Origin: Agapetus fuscipes
Lineage: Eukaryota; Arthropoda; Insecta; Trichoptera; Glossosomatidae
Assembly (NCBI GenBank): GCA_951799405.1
Contig: OX637338.1
Coordinates: 4,216,001 to 4,280,000 of the forward strand
Length of the DNA stretch: 64,000 bases
Reading direction: 5' to 3'
This document shows positions 23,494-41,849 of the stretch, one piece after another. The notes beneath the pieces are model-generated. The model did not search any database, was not told the origin of the DNA, and saw only the letters and a list, made by a program, of their open reading frames with translations. Position numbers and translations under genes: made by a program. Positions within the stretch are counted from its first letter, which is position 1, and every line of letters starts with the position of its first letter.

Positions 23494-26400
23494 AACGGAG
23501 CTAAAGTTAGAATCCCTCGACGACGCAGTGGTATTAGACGATTCAGAAGAAGATCTTCTCCAAGACAAGCGGGGCTGTCCAGCATACGTGTCACCGGAAA
23601 TCCTCAGAGCGAACCACACGTACTCGGGGAAGGCCGCCGACATGTGGTCATTAGGTGTCATCTTATACACAATGCTAGTCGGAAGGTGAGCTAATCTCTA
23701 TCTTATTCTGTAAATTTAAGTGTTTGTTAAGTTCCCTAGACGTTGGCGATCATCGTGGCAAAGTCTTCGAGGTCCTGCGCTGTCCAGAACAACTCCTCCA
23801 CACCTCTCAAAACCTTTTCAGTCTCACACATTGTGCATCCACGAAGCCGGACATCCCAATATCTTATATGACATTACCTATCAATTGCAGTAGGTTGTAC
23901 CTTGTTCCACGCAATTTATGACCCAGATATGAGTTCTTACGTAACTAGTCGTTCATCAGAAGTTTTCTGTCCGTTCCTGCTATTCTCAGCACTTCTACGA
24001 TTGTACCATATCAGTCCAAGGAATACGAATTATTTGTCTATAAATCCGCATATCTATCGTCTAGGTTGGTACGAGGCTGACCACCCGTGCTGTAAAAATC
24101 GGTTCACTTTTGCCAATGCCACCCCGGTTCAGGGAACGGCGGCAGGAGTTGCAAGGTTTATGTCCATGTGAGGTTTTCTTTATTTGTATGCACACATGCA
24201 GAATGTGTAGGCGTGAACCTACATGTGCCTGTCTGTAGGCATGCATTTCATATGAGCCTTAAATGTTAACATATCCTTGCAGCTTAGATTATAGATTATT
24301 ATAGATGAAATATTATTACTATTGGAAAGAATGGGTGATACAGATCGAAAAGTGCCACCTTAAAGGTAAAACTGAAGTGCTGATTCACTGATTTGAGAAG
24401 TCGTGGATAAAACATTTTATTGGGTGCAACTTCTCATAGCAAGTGAGCTGATTATAAGGAAATACCGATGAAAAACTTCTAATTTACAGGATTTTCACAC
24501 TTTTGTAATGTTTCCTCTCGTAGAAAATAGGAAAAAGGTGCATTCATCGGAGAAACATAATATGCTAGCTTAATATGGTACTTATTCAGTTTTACCGTTA
24601 AGGTATCGATATATGAGTCATAAAGCATCACACCCAGCCATCCAGTATTTTGTAAATGAGAAATACTTATGGAAGTTCTGAGAAAATGATTTCCTATTTT
24701 TCCATATATTTACCTCTGGCCACCCTTTGCGGAATGACGACAGAGATTTTCGTTCCCATCATGTCATTTTTAATGGTTGGCCAACATGCCCTGCTACCCT
24801 AATGACGCATTAAATTATGTAGATAAAGGTAAATCGCGCTTTGGAATGTTCTCATAAATTTCCGTCCCACCTTTAGGCCGTACTAAAATCACAACCTACG
24901 TGTGTGTTTCTCAGACTTTTTCAGTGCTATTACATGATCCATAGATGCTCCACGAATAATCGTTTTTTTTTATACATAGAAAAACATTTTGTGTGTGGAT
25001 GAACCATGGAGTTTCTCTGTGTGAATAGCACCGTTTATCTTTCCATCTTTTAACATGTTTTTTTTGTGGATTCGCTTCGTGAATCAAATTCTCGTAAATT
25101 TGTGAAGAATCCGTGATGGGAATCAGGTAGCGCATGTTGGCTGCAATTTGTTCCTGGCGACGTGGAGCGAGGAGGGAGATGAAGTCTCCCGCGGCGAGGG
25201 CTCTTCATCATCGCTTTTTCTGAGGTTTTTTTTTGAGTCAGCGACCGCCTCTCCTGATGACAAACAACGGAGCGAATTGATCCGACATACTTGCGCAGTC
25301 GTGCATTCAGCGCGAACTCAAAAAGGGGATCATCGGCTGCGAAAACTTTTACAGTTTATTCAATCGCACTTTTTTTTAAATTGAAGCAATTAAATAAGTA
25401 ATAGCACAACACCCAACCCCCTTTCTCTCCCGTACAATGAAAGTGCAGTGATTGCTTTGTGTTTTAAACGCTACGCAACTAAGCTGCACATACGAGTGCA
25501 ACTTCTTATCGGGTAGTTCCCGAAGGTGTCAGAGATATAGCGAGTGGAACTTATTTATTTTGATGGTATGTGTTTCAACATCTTCTAAAGGCAGTGCCTT
25601 GTTGCGATAGCCATTTGTCTCTGCTGGTCGCCATCTTTTTGTAAAGGTAGTGTATTGTGCTAGCCATTTGTCTTTGCTGGTCGCCATCCTCTTGAGTTCT
25701 TGGAATGAAGTTCTTGGACGAGGAAGATGCTTCATCTTTATAGTTCTTACGTTCTATTAGTTAGTTATCTTATAACTCTATTACGCTAACCAATTCACTA
25801 AAAGTTGGATAGGTTCTCATTTCTTGTAAAGGCTTAGAATGAATGAAGAAAAATCGCCGGTTCTGTGATTTTTGGATTTGAAATAAACACCGAAACTGGA
25901 TATCATTTCTGACACCCTTTGCGTGGAATGAACCGTACTTTCTGGTTTTTAGCTTTCTACTAACTAAACTATTGACCTGATTTGTATTTTGAGTGATATA
26001 AAGTGTTTAGTATTTTATAGACATGAATTTTTAATGACCAATCAGTGTTGCCAAAGCAAATATTCCGCTCGGGTTGCTCGGGGAATCCCTCAACTAGTGT
26101 TGCACTCATCAAAGCTCGGGTGCATGCACATAATGTGCACAAAATAAATTCAAAACATTTCGGCGGGATGGAAACCTTTCACCGCGTCCTGCCAAAGAGC
26201 CCCTATTTTGCACTTTGATTAATTGTTTTCATCAACTCAAATGACATCACAAAATAAATCCCTAATTTACAAATGGTTACCAATACTAAAGTGGTACTTT
26301 CTACTAAACTTTACTACGCTACGCATGTGGCGAGTGGAACCTTTTTATTTTTACAGGTAAGGGCCTTACGCCAACCACTTCGGTTTAAGTGGAGGTATCC

Positions 26401-29400
26401 CAGCTTCCGATGGGGTTGGTACTAATTTCTTGAAAAATCTGAGTAAACCTTGCACGGGAAAAACGGGAAATCATTTCTGACACCCTCGGTGTCATTCGAA
26501 CCCGAGCTCTCGGCATGGAATGCAAGCACTCTACCAACTGAGCTATCGACCGGACTACTACACATTAACTTAATTAAAACCTTTTTAGATATTTACACTA
26601 CACAGTTTTTCTGTAATGTGTTTGTCCTGCTATTACGGCTCCCGTATTACGCCATCGCTATAATATGCAGCAGGTATAATATGTGTAATCTCCATACTTA
26701 TTTCCTTCGCGTTATTATCCCTTTCGTTTATTTTTATTCCTGGTGATTACCTCACCAGCACGCGCCTCGTTTTTGTTTTGTTTTTGTTTAATCGGGAGCG
26801 AAAACCTCCTAGTGTGTACTATAGCCACTGCTCCAACACATTACCCACTCACCTGTATGCGATGTACAACATACCAAGTATAAACCATAAAACGTATCGA
26901 AACTAAAACAGCACCTCTGATAAGCGTTGAAGGTTCAATACATTCTAGGAAAACGCTATGTTTTAGTTTATGCTCGGGGAGCTGATAAATAACACGCTAT
27001 AAAACTTAACTCAGATTTTACTGAACACGCGATGGGTCTAACTCTACACCTATTTGTTGATATCATAAAAAAATCAATGTTTGCACCAGTTACCTAAATT
27101 TGAACTTTGTTTATTTCTGAAAAAAAAACTTATTTTTAGACAATACGTCATACAAAGGTTCTTGGTAAAAAAAAATGACTTTTACGTGTGAGTAATTCGA
27201 GTGTTATTATTTTTACAGGAAAACACACACATTTCCTGAAAACACTTTTAATTTAAAATTAAAAATTACGTCATAAATATTGATTCCTTTTTTGGTGGGA
27301 TTTCGCTATTCAAACCATTTATCTGTAAGTAATTTCCTTCTCTCATATGTTTTGCATTTAATTCCTCATGTTTTAGGAATATATTTTTTTGTTCATTCGA
27401 AATCGTGATCGCTCTAAAATTTGCCAAAATTATTTGCCGAGTATAAAAAGTACATAACATGTACGTGTGAGTTGAATGCAGATGCTCGGTGCAAAACCTG
27501 CGTGTTCTCTCCATTACCACCTGCTACCAAACCGCCGGTGGACGAGCCTAATGATGACTGCAGAATAATGAGTACCAGCCTGCGGTGCCATAAGGGCAGA
27601 AAAGAGAACGTGGTGCGAACCCACCCCTCCACTTGTTCACCCAAACATTTCTCAAGACTCTTTCTTTCAATCGCACCTTCCATCAAACACACACACACAT
27701 ATATTATATTTCCGGTACATTATGTACACAAAGGACCGGATATCAGGTGCACTGCCGAATTATTATCAGCCATTCTGTGGATTATAATTATTATTGTTAT
27801 TCATTTCACCTGCGAGTCCCATTTGTAAAGAATTCAAACTGAAATTTCCTGCCGAACAAGTACATACATACCAATGTCGAAAATGATTATAGTTTTTATT
27901 TTCTTTGAAATGTAAACAATAAAACCGCGAATGCCAACTTCCTGAAAATATTTTTCTTCAAAAGAAAGGTAAATAATATTTGGTCAATTTTTAGGATAAA
28001 TAAAAACAACTTCCCTATGAACGTAGTCCATTTATCACACCTCTGGCTGTACGTTTGTTTTAATAAATAACTCATGATTATCGAAATGATATATTGTTTT
28101 ATTGGTTGTTATTTGTATGTCACATTTATTCAATTACTTGTACATTGGATAAATATGAATACATTGTTCCCGTATTGCTTGTTGAAGTGCACAGAGAGAT
28201 TTGATTTCCCTTCGTGGTATTGTCTCATTGCTTTATATTGAACGCTAAACTTGACAGACGTGGGAGGAGAGGTCTAACTTCTCAGAATGCTCGCGATGTT
28301 CGGGCGTTTTCATGAAATAAATTAATGCTTGCATGAGTCAAGCCAAAGTTTATTTTTTAAATCAATTAATGAACCTCCTGACCCTTTCTAATTTCGCTAA
28401 AATTCAAGGGAGGAACGAAAAACACATTTAACTGTTGATTTTAATTATTACAAAACAGTTTTATATAAACAATAACTTTCTGCTCTCACCAATGTTTTTG
28501 TTTCATTTTACATCCTTGTATAATTTCCATTTCAAAAAGGATTTTGAAATATTTCAATAGGACAGGTGTATCTGGTCAACATGTTATTCACATCCTTTGT
28601 GTCCAAACCACAGAGTCAATTTTCAAATGAAATTCATACATACATACGTGTATAGGTATCATAATTATAATATGAAGATCTACCACAGACATACATCCTT
28701 TGACATGAAACATCATACTTATTGTTTTAACCTTTTTTGTTTGCTTATAAAATTAAATGATTTTGCTTGTTATTTATCGCATATAATTTTGGTCTCTACA
28801 TGAAACAAAGAAAACAATATTCACCTTGACAAAGTTGCCATCAATAAATAAATGTTTCGCAAATCCAACAACAGCACACGGCAGATGAAAAAGCCAGCCT
28901 TGTATAATGCTGCCTGTCGACCTGTTTTTCTCGTTGGGTCCCTGTTTCCAAAAGTCAAGGCGCCCTGCCCGCTCGCCTTGCACCTGCTGGCTCTTGATGT
29001 CCGTTGCCTTCCCTCCCAGGTAGGGCTGCCAGATCTAGCTGAGACCTCTTCTGACACCTGAAATGGAGGAGCAATTATTTTGTGTTTAGAATACAATTAC
29101 GTAAATGTAACTTGATTCGGAAGTGTTGGTACACCATATTTTTCAGGAGATTTCACCCTTTGCAACAAATCTTTTACTATTCATAAAACTCCTCACTGCA
29201 AGTCTGTTGTAGTTTAATTGTCAATGTAAGATTGAACCCGTAGTCCTAGCAACATTGGATCAGTCCACTGGGTGACATCAGCAAAAATACTCTTTCTTCA
29301 ATAGGATCTTATGAATACTTAAAAGTAAAACCTCGAGTAATTTTAGTAGCTGTCATTTTCGTGCAGGAATTTATGTGTATTTAAGAAAGTGAATCCACAT

Positions 29401-32400
29401 TATTACAACGAAGTGGATAGATTTCCATTCTTCCAAGTCACGTATGGTTTCTAAAAAAGCTCAAAAAATTATCGTCTGGATCTTTACTTCACTTGAGTCC
29501 GCTCATTGGTGTTTTTCTCAACCTGGACAAAATTGAGATTTTTTTTGTAACGGTGTCAGTCCCAAGATGGCAACCCTGCTCCCAAGGTGTCTCCCCTCTC
29601 CTTCACCTGCCCCGTAAGATCCTTCCTTCCTCCGCTTCCGCTCCCACGGAATACGATTAACCACCCTGATCCCTATCGGCGTAATGAAAAAAAAAATCAT
29701 TATAAATTATATTAAAACCCCATCGATTCACCTGCGACTAAAAGTTCGTTACGCATCGATGCGGGCAAGACACAATACACATACAAGACACCCCTCAAGA
29801 CAAACCTACGCGCAAAGCAACAGTGACTGCACTTTGTAAACCTAGCACTCAAAAATAAAACATTTATACTATTAAAGTAATCAAAAGCGACGATGACTCA
29901 CTGGCATATTTCACTTTGTTAACGCAATATTTGCACAATTGCCACAAGGTGACTACAACCGAAAAGTTACTTATTCACTTTACATAATTATAAAACAGCA
30001 TTGCTTGGTTTTTATTCAATATGGCTTAGCAATCAAAAGTCGCGACCTTTCGGCTGTTGTTAGCCAGTATGATTCCTTTAACACAACTGGAATTTCAATC
30101 GACTGGATTTTAATATTCGCATTATTCAATTATATCCAAGGGCCAGAATGGAACAGATCATGTATCTGATTCCCGAAAGACTCGCAAACATCGCTGCTAA
30201 TGAGATACCAATCTGCTGGAAGACCTCTCAAACGATGGAATGATGGACATCCTCATTTCGAGATCCATGAGCCAATAGCAAGTTTATTTATGAAGCACAA
30301 ATTGAAGTATCTTAATAAATAAAGATTCAGTACAATAAGAATGTAAAAATATTGAAATCGTTGTAAATATCGCAGTATTCTAAAGAGAACAAATCGAAGG
30401 GAACATTAAAATCTTCCCCGGCACCCTCGGCCCCTGTCCGCGATATTCGCACCTGCCACTGCTTGTATCGTGTATGGCGATAACACAACTAGTCAACGAC
30501 TCAACCGTAGCGTTTACCAAAAACCTTACATAACTACAACAGCGCCTGCAGTGAGCGCTTTAGTTTCCGTACATTTTTGGGTAAAAAGCTTATACTTGGG
30601 GTAGAACAGAACCTCCTAAAGGCTGCTCGGGGCGCGATACGACATGTGGGCAAGACGTTGCGTTGTTCCGAAAGCCCTTACGGACAGATAACGTCAGTTG
30701 TATTATCAAAAAATGGCGACAGTTGCGTATCTCATTTGAAATAAGGTATTGTAGTCGCACCTTTAATACTCGCACTTTCACAGCATATGGTAAAAAGTGA
30801 TCTACAATATACATAAGCCCCTTCAGAGAGAAAAAAACAAAACAATATTTATTTAGCTACCACCAGAAAATAAATGCGCGTGCACCTGCCATTTTGAATT
30901 CATACTTTTTCTCAATATTTCACTAATCGCCATTCAAAATCCTATTCGAGTGACAACTCTGCGTCACTCCAGAATGCTTCATAGACCTCTAGATTCTCTG
31001 AAATCTAAGGAGCTTTCCAATAATGACTTCTCGAAAACAAATGAATTAGATTATGAATAGTAAAAAATTAAAAGTAAAATAGGTATGATTTTACCCATTG
31101 AGGTCCGCGCGTGAATTGGCATAGACAATATTGTGTCGTCACCCGGCCGGGTTGCTATAAAAAAGGCATACAAATGTCGATTTTATTGGACGGCAGACCC
31201 ATACAAGACTGACGTTTGTTCGCCGGGAAAAAAGTCCCAAATTAGCTTTTTTCTTCCCAATTTTTTAATTAACTAAATTAATAACTGCTTTTTTTATTTG
31301 GCTGCAAAAAATGTGATAAATACCCATAACGCAAACAATGAAGTAAACATTATTTAAAAACACTTGATAATTGTCTACGCCACTGGACGCTCCTTGTAGC
31401 CAAAAAAAAATCAAGCCGGCATACGGGTGAAATGTTCGAGAGATGCGGCCGATAAAATTAAGTCTGAAAAAACATTTTCACCTGCTGCATGGTGCGGGTG
31501 GTTTTTTTTGTTCCTTCGAAAAAAATACTTGTGCAAGGAAGGCATCCCCATTAAATATTTATATTCGGACAGGTAGGCAGGGGGTTATAACCTGCAAATC
31601 AGAATATTATAAGATTGTATTGGCTGGGGTGAACAGGTCCCGAGTTTAAAACAAAACAGAACTCAATCACGTTTAAAAATAAATGTAAGTAAACTTGAAC
31701 GCTCACTTTATGCGCTGTTTTGTTTTTCATACATCGCTGTAGATTAGTTTGAACGTATTGTTTTATGTTTGGTGTTACAAGGAGTTGTGCATATGTGGAG
31801 AAGGGTTCGTTTTGTTTCACCTGTTGGCCCGATAATAAAAGGGGTTGATTGAGGTTTGTGTATTATTATTATTATTATGAAGTCTTCGTTTCCTTTCTTG
31901 TGCAGCTAATTATACATTCCTGGGTTAGTGTGTTAAATTGTAGGCCTGCCAGCGGCTACTGTGAGAAATACAGTTGCTTTTAATGTGTTGATGTTATGTG
32001 ATCTTGATATTTTTAACGTCTTCTTGATGGCTCATTTTTTGTTTGCCTTTTATGAAATGCCTTTCATTCTACATAAGGATGTAGTAGCTAAATTATTCTA
32101 AAACCTGTCTCAAAAAAAAATTGAATACTTTATTATGTAGTCACTAATGCATTCTCGAATTTACATATTTGAGTCGTATAGAACCAATGACTGCAATCTA
32201 GTATCTGCGTCAAAGTGAGATAAATACATGAAAATGATGAGATGATATTTTGTTCTTTCGTATATGTACCTCATTTTAGAAAAAATCCTAGATTACCCGC
32301 TTTGATTCTTTACAATTATTGTGTGCAATAAATTATTATCTAATCTAATCTAAGTTGCGAAGATATGTAACAATAGGGATTCCCATTACATGCATTCTCA

Positions 32401-32941
32401 CAAGCAGACACGTATAAGTTCGCACTTGCGCGTGCCGCATGTGAACCTACAACATAAAGACCAAATCTCAAATGGACATACACCCGCAACTCCTGCTGAT
32501 CTTCCCTAAAACAGGGGTTACATTGGCAAAGTGAACCATTTTCTACAGCATGGGTGGTCAGCCGCGTACCAAGCTATAAGTCAATCTGGATATTAAAAAA
32601 AAACTTCATTATGTCTTTACAGCCATTTTTTTTGCTTAAATAGAATTACACTAATTAATTTATATTTTCTTTTTGTCCCCAGATATCCGTTCAACGACTC
32701 TGAGCACGCTTCATTATTTGCCAAAATATCGCAGGGCTTCTTCGTGGTGCCGGAGTGCCTGTCGTCGCGCGCCAAGTGCCTGATCCGCTCGCTGCTGAGA
32801 CGCGAGCCCTCGGAGCGCCTGGGCGCCGCCGAGGTGCTGAGGCATCCCTGGCTGGCGGGCGGGGAGAGGCCCGAGCCCGCGCCTCGCTCAGCTGATCAGT
32901 GCGTGCCCGACGTCAGGATCCCCGATGACCTCTACCTGTAA
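23494..32941 (+). CDS. trib: Tribbles pseudokinase, C-terminal two exons (partial gene)
   Basis: Exons 23494-23685 and 32683-32941 join in phase across a 9-kb intron (acceptors TTTCAG and CCCCAG, donor AAGGTGAGC). The 150 or so residues are the C-lobe of a Tribbles pseudokinase: the [11 protein letters not shown] strand, [11 protein letters not shown] in place of the APE motif, then [20 protein letters not shown]. Next come [15 protein letters not shown] and EVLRHPWL (the MEK-binding-like HPW segment), and finally ADQCVPDV, matching the family's COP1-binding DQxVP motif. Tribbles proteins are catalytically poor scaffolds that present substrates to the COP1 ubiquitin ligase and dampen kinase signalling; Drosophila tribbles slows mitosis by driving String/Cdc25 loss. 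The first exon begins with the last base of a split arginine codon, so at least one upstream exon, with the N-lobe and catalytic loop, must exist but was not found in 1-23493. Exon 2 is strikingly GC-rich. Orthology is confident; the gene is incomplete here. Confidence 0.93.
23720..24060. other. Intronic block, possible retroelement remnant
   Basis: Follows the first Tribbles exon. The minus strand of about 23740-23820 reads as a short open segment ([14 protein letters not shown]) that resembles transposable-element coding debris, but the family is not identified. Confidence 0.25.
24062..24297 (+). repeat. R1 interspersed repeat in Tribbles intron
   Basis: Plus-strand R1, diverged but complete in order: GGTTGGTACGAGGCTGACCA, core GGTTCACTTTTGCCAATGCC, GTTCAGGGAACGG, AATGTGTAGGCGTGAACCTA, and a CTTGCAGCTTAGATTATAGA end. 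Confidence 0.75.
24298..25470. other. Intronic stretch, nothing recognised
   Basis: AT-rich sequence of the Tribbles intron. A 78-codon frame at 25148-25384 lies in a GC-richer patch but has no family resemblance. Confidence 0.4.
25471..25986 (-). mobile_element. S1 SINE split by another repeat
   Basis: Low part 25471-25560 (GCTGCACATACGAGTGCAAC, CCCGAAGG) and high part about 25790-25986 (TCTCATTTCTTGTAAAGGC, GAAATAAACACCGAAAC, decayed head) are S1. Between them, about 25575-25700 contains two imperfect copies of AGCCATTTGTCTxTGCTGGTCGCCATC, a block also found inverted near 37395-37462. Confidence 0.6.
26185..26554 (-). mobile_element. S1 tRNA-derived SINE, best-preserved head
   Basis: The minus-strand head at 26554 reads TCCGGTCGATAGCTCAGTTG (A box TAGCTCAGTTGG) and GAGCTCGGGTTCGAATG (B box) about 45 bases further. 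The body contains ACCAACCCCATCGGAAGCTG and the low-coordinate part contains the same extra block (about 26203-26325) as the copy at 17828. Confidence 0.8.
26555..32335. other. Tribbles intron, mostly unique sequence
   Basis: No coding exon recognised. The 135-codon frame at 27421-27828 and its opposite-strand partner match nothing known, and the frames at 28774-29096 likewise. A decayed LINE C-terminal trace (GGAAGACCTCTCAAACGATG, like GRPLKRW) lies near 30215-30240 and an ATT microsatellite at 31861-31877. Confidence 0.45.
32336..32585 (-). repeat. R1 repeat next to the last Tribbles splice acceptor
   Basis: Full R1 with TCTAATCTAATCTAAGTTGC at the low end and CATGGGTGGTCAGCCGCGTA near the high end. 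It ends only about 97 bp before the acceptor of the final Tribbles exon, so it limits the branch-point and polypyrimidine region to the remaining T-rich stretch. Confidence 0.85.
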
Positions 32942-34990
32942 ACTCCCCGACACAAAATCTGTAAAAAAAACCCGATGTACACCAATGCTACTGTCGGACA
33001 TGGATCTTAATGAACTTGGTTAAAAACGGTAATAATGGCTCCAATTTGAAAACATTTGTAAAACATCAGACCGTTCACCATGTAGTAAGCTGTCTGCTAG
33101 CTAGCTGACATATCGAAGGATACAAGAATTGGTGTCAGAGAGGCCCTGTTAAAGATTGAGAAGTATTTTGTTAAAGAAAAACAGAATTATGTCCATAATT
33201 TTTATCAGTTGGTATTCTCAAATATCATAGCAGCATTGAAATATCATAAAGGTTCATTAAGATCCTTGTCCCACTATATAGATCTGTATTTATCAAATTT
33301 TATAAATTATTCAACAATATTTTGGAAATGTAGCATTGGGTGGGTTTTATATTTAAGAGCTAGACCATTCTAATGATTTCAAATTTGAAATTTTTGTGAC
33401 CATAAAGCTACATTTTTCTGGTAGCGTTTTTTTAAGTGTTGTTTCATTGTGTTATTCAGCCAGCTCTGTTGCGTTTTTAAAAGTTGATGAAGCTGTGTGA
33501 AATATCCAAATATTAAGATTATGTGCAAATATTGTAATCTTCCAAATTTATAGCTGTTATAAAATACTATGTTTCTTTGTGTCCTTCATTTGTTACCCAC
33601 AGATGTAGGGCTGTTCTTATTCTCTTGTGTTGAAATTTTCTTTTTCTTTTTCGGGTTTCAAGTTTCTTTACAAATTTGTTCCCCACTCCTGTTGAAAAAT
33701 ATCATGTGTAATATTTTTGTCGCTAATCAAAAATATAGTGAAATCATAAAACTTATATACCCTCAAATCATGGAACAGTTTTAATGCAATCAGAAATCAT
33801 CAAATGTTTACTGAACACTGTTTTTTTTATTGTTTCACTAATTTGCCATTTCGAAATCATCTTCTTTGCCAATTTTCTATTATTCAATTACGCACATTAA
33901 GACGAGTTATTTAAAGATTTACACAAATATTACAGAGTATAGAAATGAAATCTTAGTTTTATTTTATGTTTAACATAACATACTTCAATGCATCTAATCT
34001 TTCTTCCTGCTATCTTCTTTGCGACGCTGTGAAGTTCTCGTTTTCTTCTTTATGTCGCGGAGTAGAATGAATTCCCACTTTATTTATAGAGTTTATCTCT
34101 CTTGTCTCTTGTCTATACTTTGTAATGTTTGTATATAAGGAAAGCATACATTGTGATTTTGCTAAGATTAAAGTGAGAGTGGGGCGGAGAGAGCAGTATG
34201 CATACTGTTGCTGTACATAGTTAGGTATGAATTATGTAAGTTCGGGCAGAGATGGTCCAGCGGTTATTTATTCAACTTTAGTGAGACTGATTCTGCACAC
34301 TCGCTGCAGGGAAAAGTAACATGCTTCCAGAATAATAAGATGTTTATAGTTATAAAGATATATGATGAAACCATCTCCTGCCGCAACTCTGAACATGCTA
34401 AAAAAAAGAGTCATAGGTCGGTGTTCCAAATGTTATTTTTTAATAAAAATTTATAATAAGTTATTTATAAAAAAATAAAATAAACTAATGGTATGTAGGA
34501 GGTACTAATTTTGCTTTCACGGATCAGGCAATTCAGATGTTCGCAAAATGTACTTTTTTTTTTGTATATTTATAATATTTAATTGTATATCTGATCTCCA
34601 CCGAATGATTTATAAAATATTACGTAATATGGTAGGTTTTTTTTAATATATTTGTATTGCCATTTTTCGACGCAGAAAATAGTCATAGTCAAGTTTTCAT
34701 GAAGTGTGAATGCGGACGCCAAACGTAAACATTTAGCAGGATAGCAACCCCGATTGTCTGTCTAAGTTATTGTTGGTGTCGCAGTACTAGATGTCCCTCT
34801 ACCAGGAACCAGTGTAATAAGGAATTGGCTGTACCAGGTTTATTTAATATTGTCATTGCTGATGTTCTGTATAATAGTTACTCCACTGTAAGTTGTAAAT
34901 AGCATTACTTTTGTTGCGAGAATGTACCTATTTCCCAAACAATTATTTGTTATAAAAAACCAATGAAAATAAAAATTATTTAAATTATCC
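32942..34990 (+). other. trib: Tribbles 3' untranslated region (inferred)
   Basis: About 2 kb of AT-rich sequence follows the stop codon. Candidate AATAAA signals are at 34474-34479, 34479-34484 and 34968-34973. Several ATTTA-type pentamers (for example near 33912, 34263 and 34459) would fit an unstable mRNA, which is known for Tribbles transcripts in other animals; that link is inference. Confidence 0.55.
34968..34973 (+). terminator. Polyadenylation signal, Tribbles (distal candidate)
   Basis: AATAAA in an A-rich context about 90 bp before the matching signal of the convergent NDUFV1 gene. The proximal alternatives lie at 34474-34484. Confidence 0.5.
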
Positions 34991-35058
34991 ATCTGCCTTT
35001 TTAATTTCACCTCTTCCCTCCCAAAATAGAAACAGGGTTAGGTAATCTGAAATAATTA

Positions 35059-35064
35059 TTTATT
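35059..35064 (-). terminator. Polyadenylation signal, NDUFV1 (candidate)
   Basis: AATAAA on the minus strand about 430 bp downstream of the NDUFV1 stop codon. The inferred cleavage site falls near 35040, giving a very short gap to the Tribbles 3' end. Confidence 0.45.
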
Positions 35065-35491
35065 ACTCTATCTCTCTTCAAACAACAGCATCACATAAAG
35101 GATATAAATTATTATTTACATAAGTTATCATGTCCTAGTTCACATTGCTGAAACACTGACAACAAAGTTATACTCGTGAGCGCAACATTCATAAATATCA
35201 AATCAAACTATTGGAATAATTCAATATGAAATGATTTTACAAATTACATTTTAGTGAAAGCCAACTAAATATTTACATAAACAAAAAAGTTACAAGTAAA
35301 TATATTTTGCATCCAAAAAAAAGAAATACTGCCATCAGTGTTACAATTTCAAAGCTTTTTAAACATAAAAGTAATCTAACCACAAGATGGTGCATTTCTT
35401 AGCTAATCTTTGAGTGATCTCTACAAATTTTTTTCATGTCAAATTGAAATTGAGACTTGTATAGTTGCGGTGAGGAGTATCTGCGTGGTAT

Positions 35492-41452
<5,961 letters not shown>

Positions 41453-41849
41453 TTTTCTTCCGTGTGTTTATTCGGATTCGTGAATGTAAAAAATGAAACG
41501 TCAAACGTCGAGTAGGTATTTACAATGATAGGTAAAAAATATAGTTTTCTTTTTTTTATAGGAAAGTAATAAAAATGAATGTTCCAAAGTTGTGTTTCGT
41601 TGCGTATTTTAAAGTATTTATTTTAATTTTTCACTCGAAACCCTTTATTTAATTTACAAACCACTATAATATTTATATTTATTGTAAAAAGATACCTACA
41701 GTAATTTTTCTTCAACATAAAAAACATATTGGCAGACCTGATCACTGACTCAACGGCTGTCAAGCGAATAGACAACTGTCACTTGTCAGTTCTGACAAAT
41801 TGTATTTTGGATTATAAAGTGAAAATTTCAATGCTATCGATCAGCAAAA
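41453..41849. promoter_or_regulatory. Shared divergent promoter region, NDUFV1 / TBC1D20
   Basis: The two start codons lie 397 bp apart and point away from each other, so both promoters must sit here or overlap. No TATA box is obvious at a suitable position for either. The TBC1D20 side has the imperfect inverted pair CAACTGTCACTTGTCAGTTC. Co-regulation is possible but not shown by the sequence. Confidence 0.55.

Noticed and set aside
27421..27828. 135-codon frame on plus and 94-codon frame on minus
   Set aside because: No family resemblance, no splice context, and overlapping frames on both strands within an intron of Tribbles.
28774..29096. Possible exon in a GC-richer patch with a CAGGTAGGG donor-like site
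   Set aside because: No similarity to Tribbles or any other family in any frame; a donor-like hexamer alone is weak evidence.
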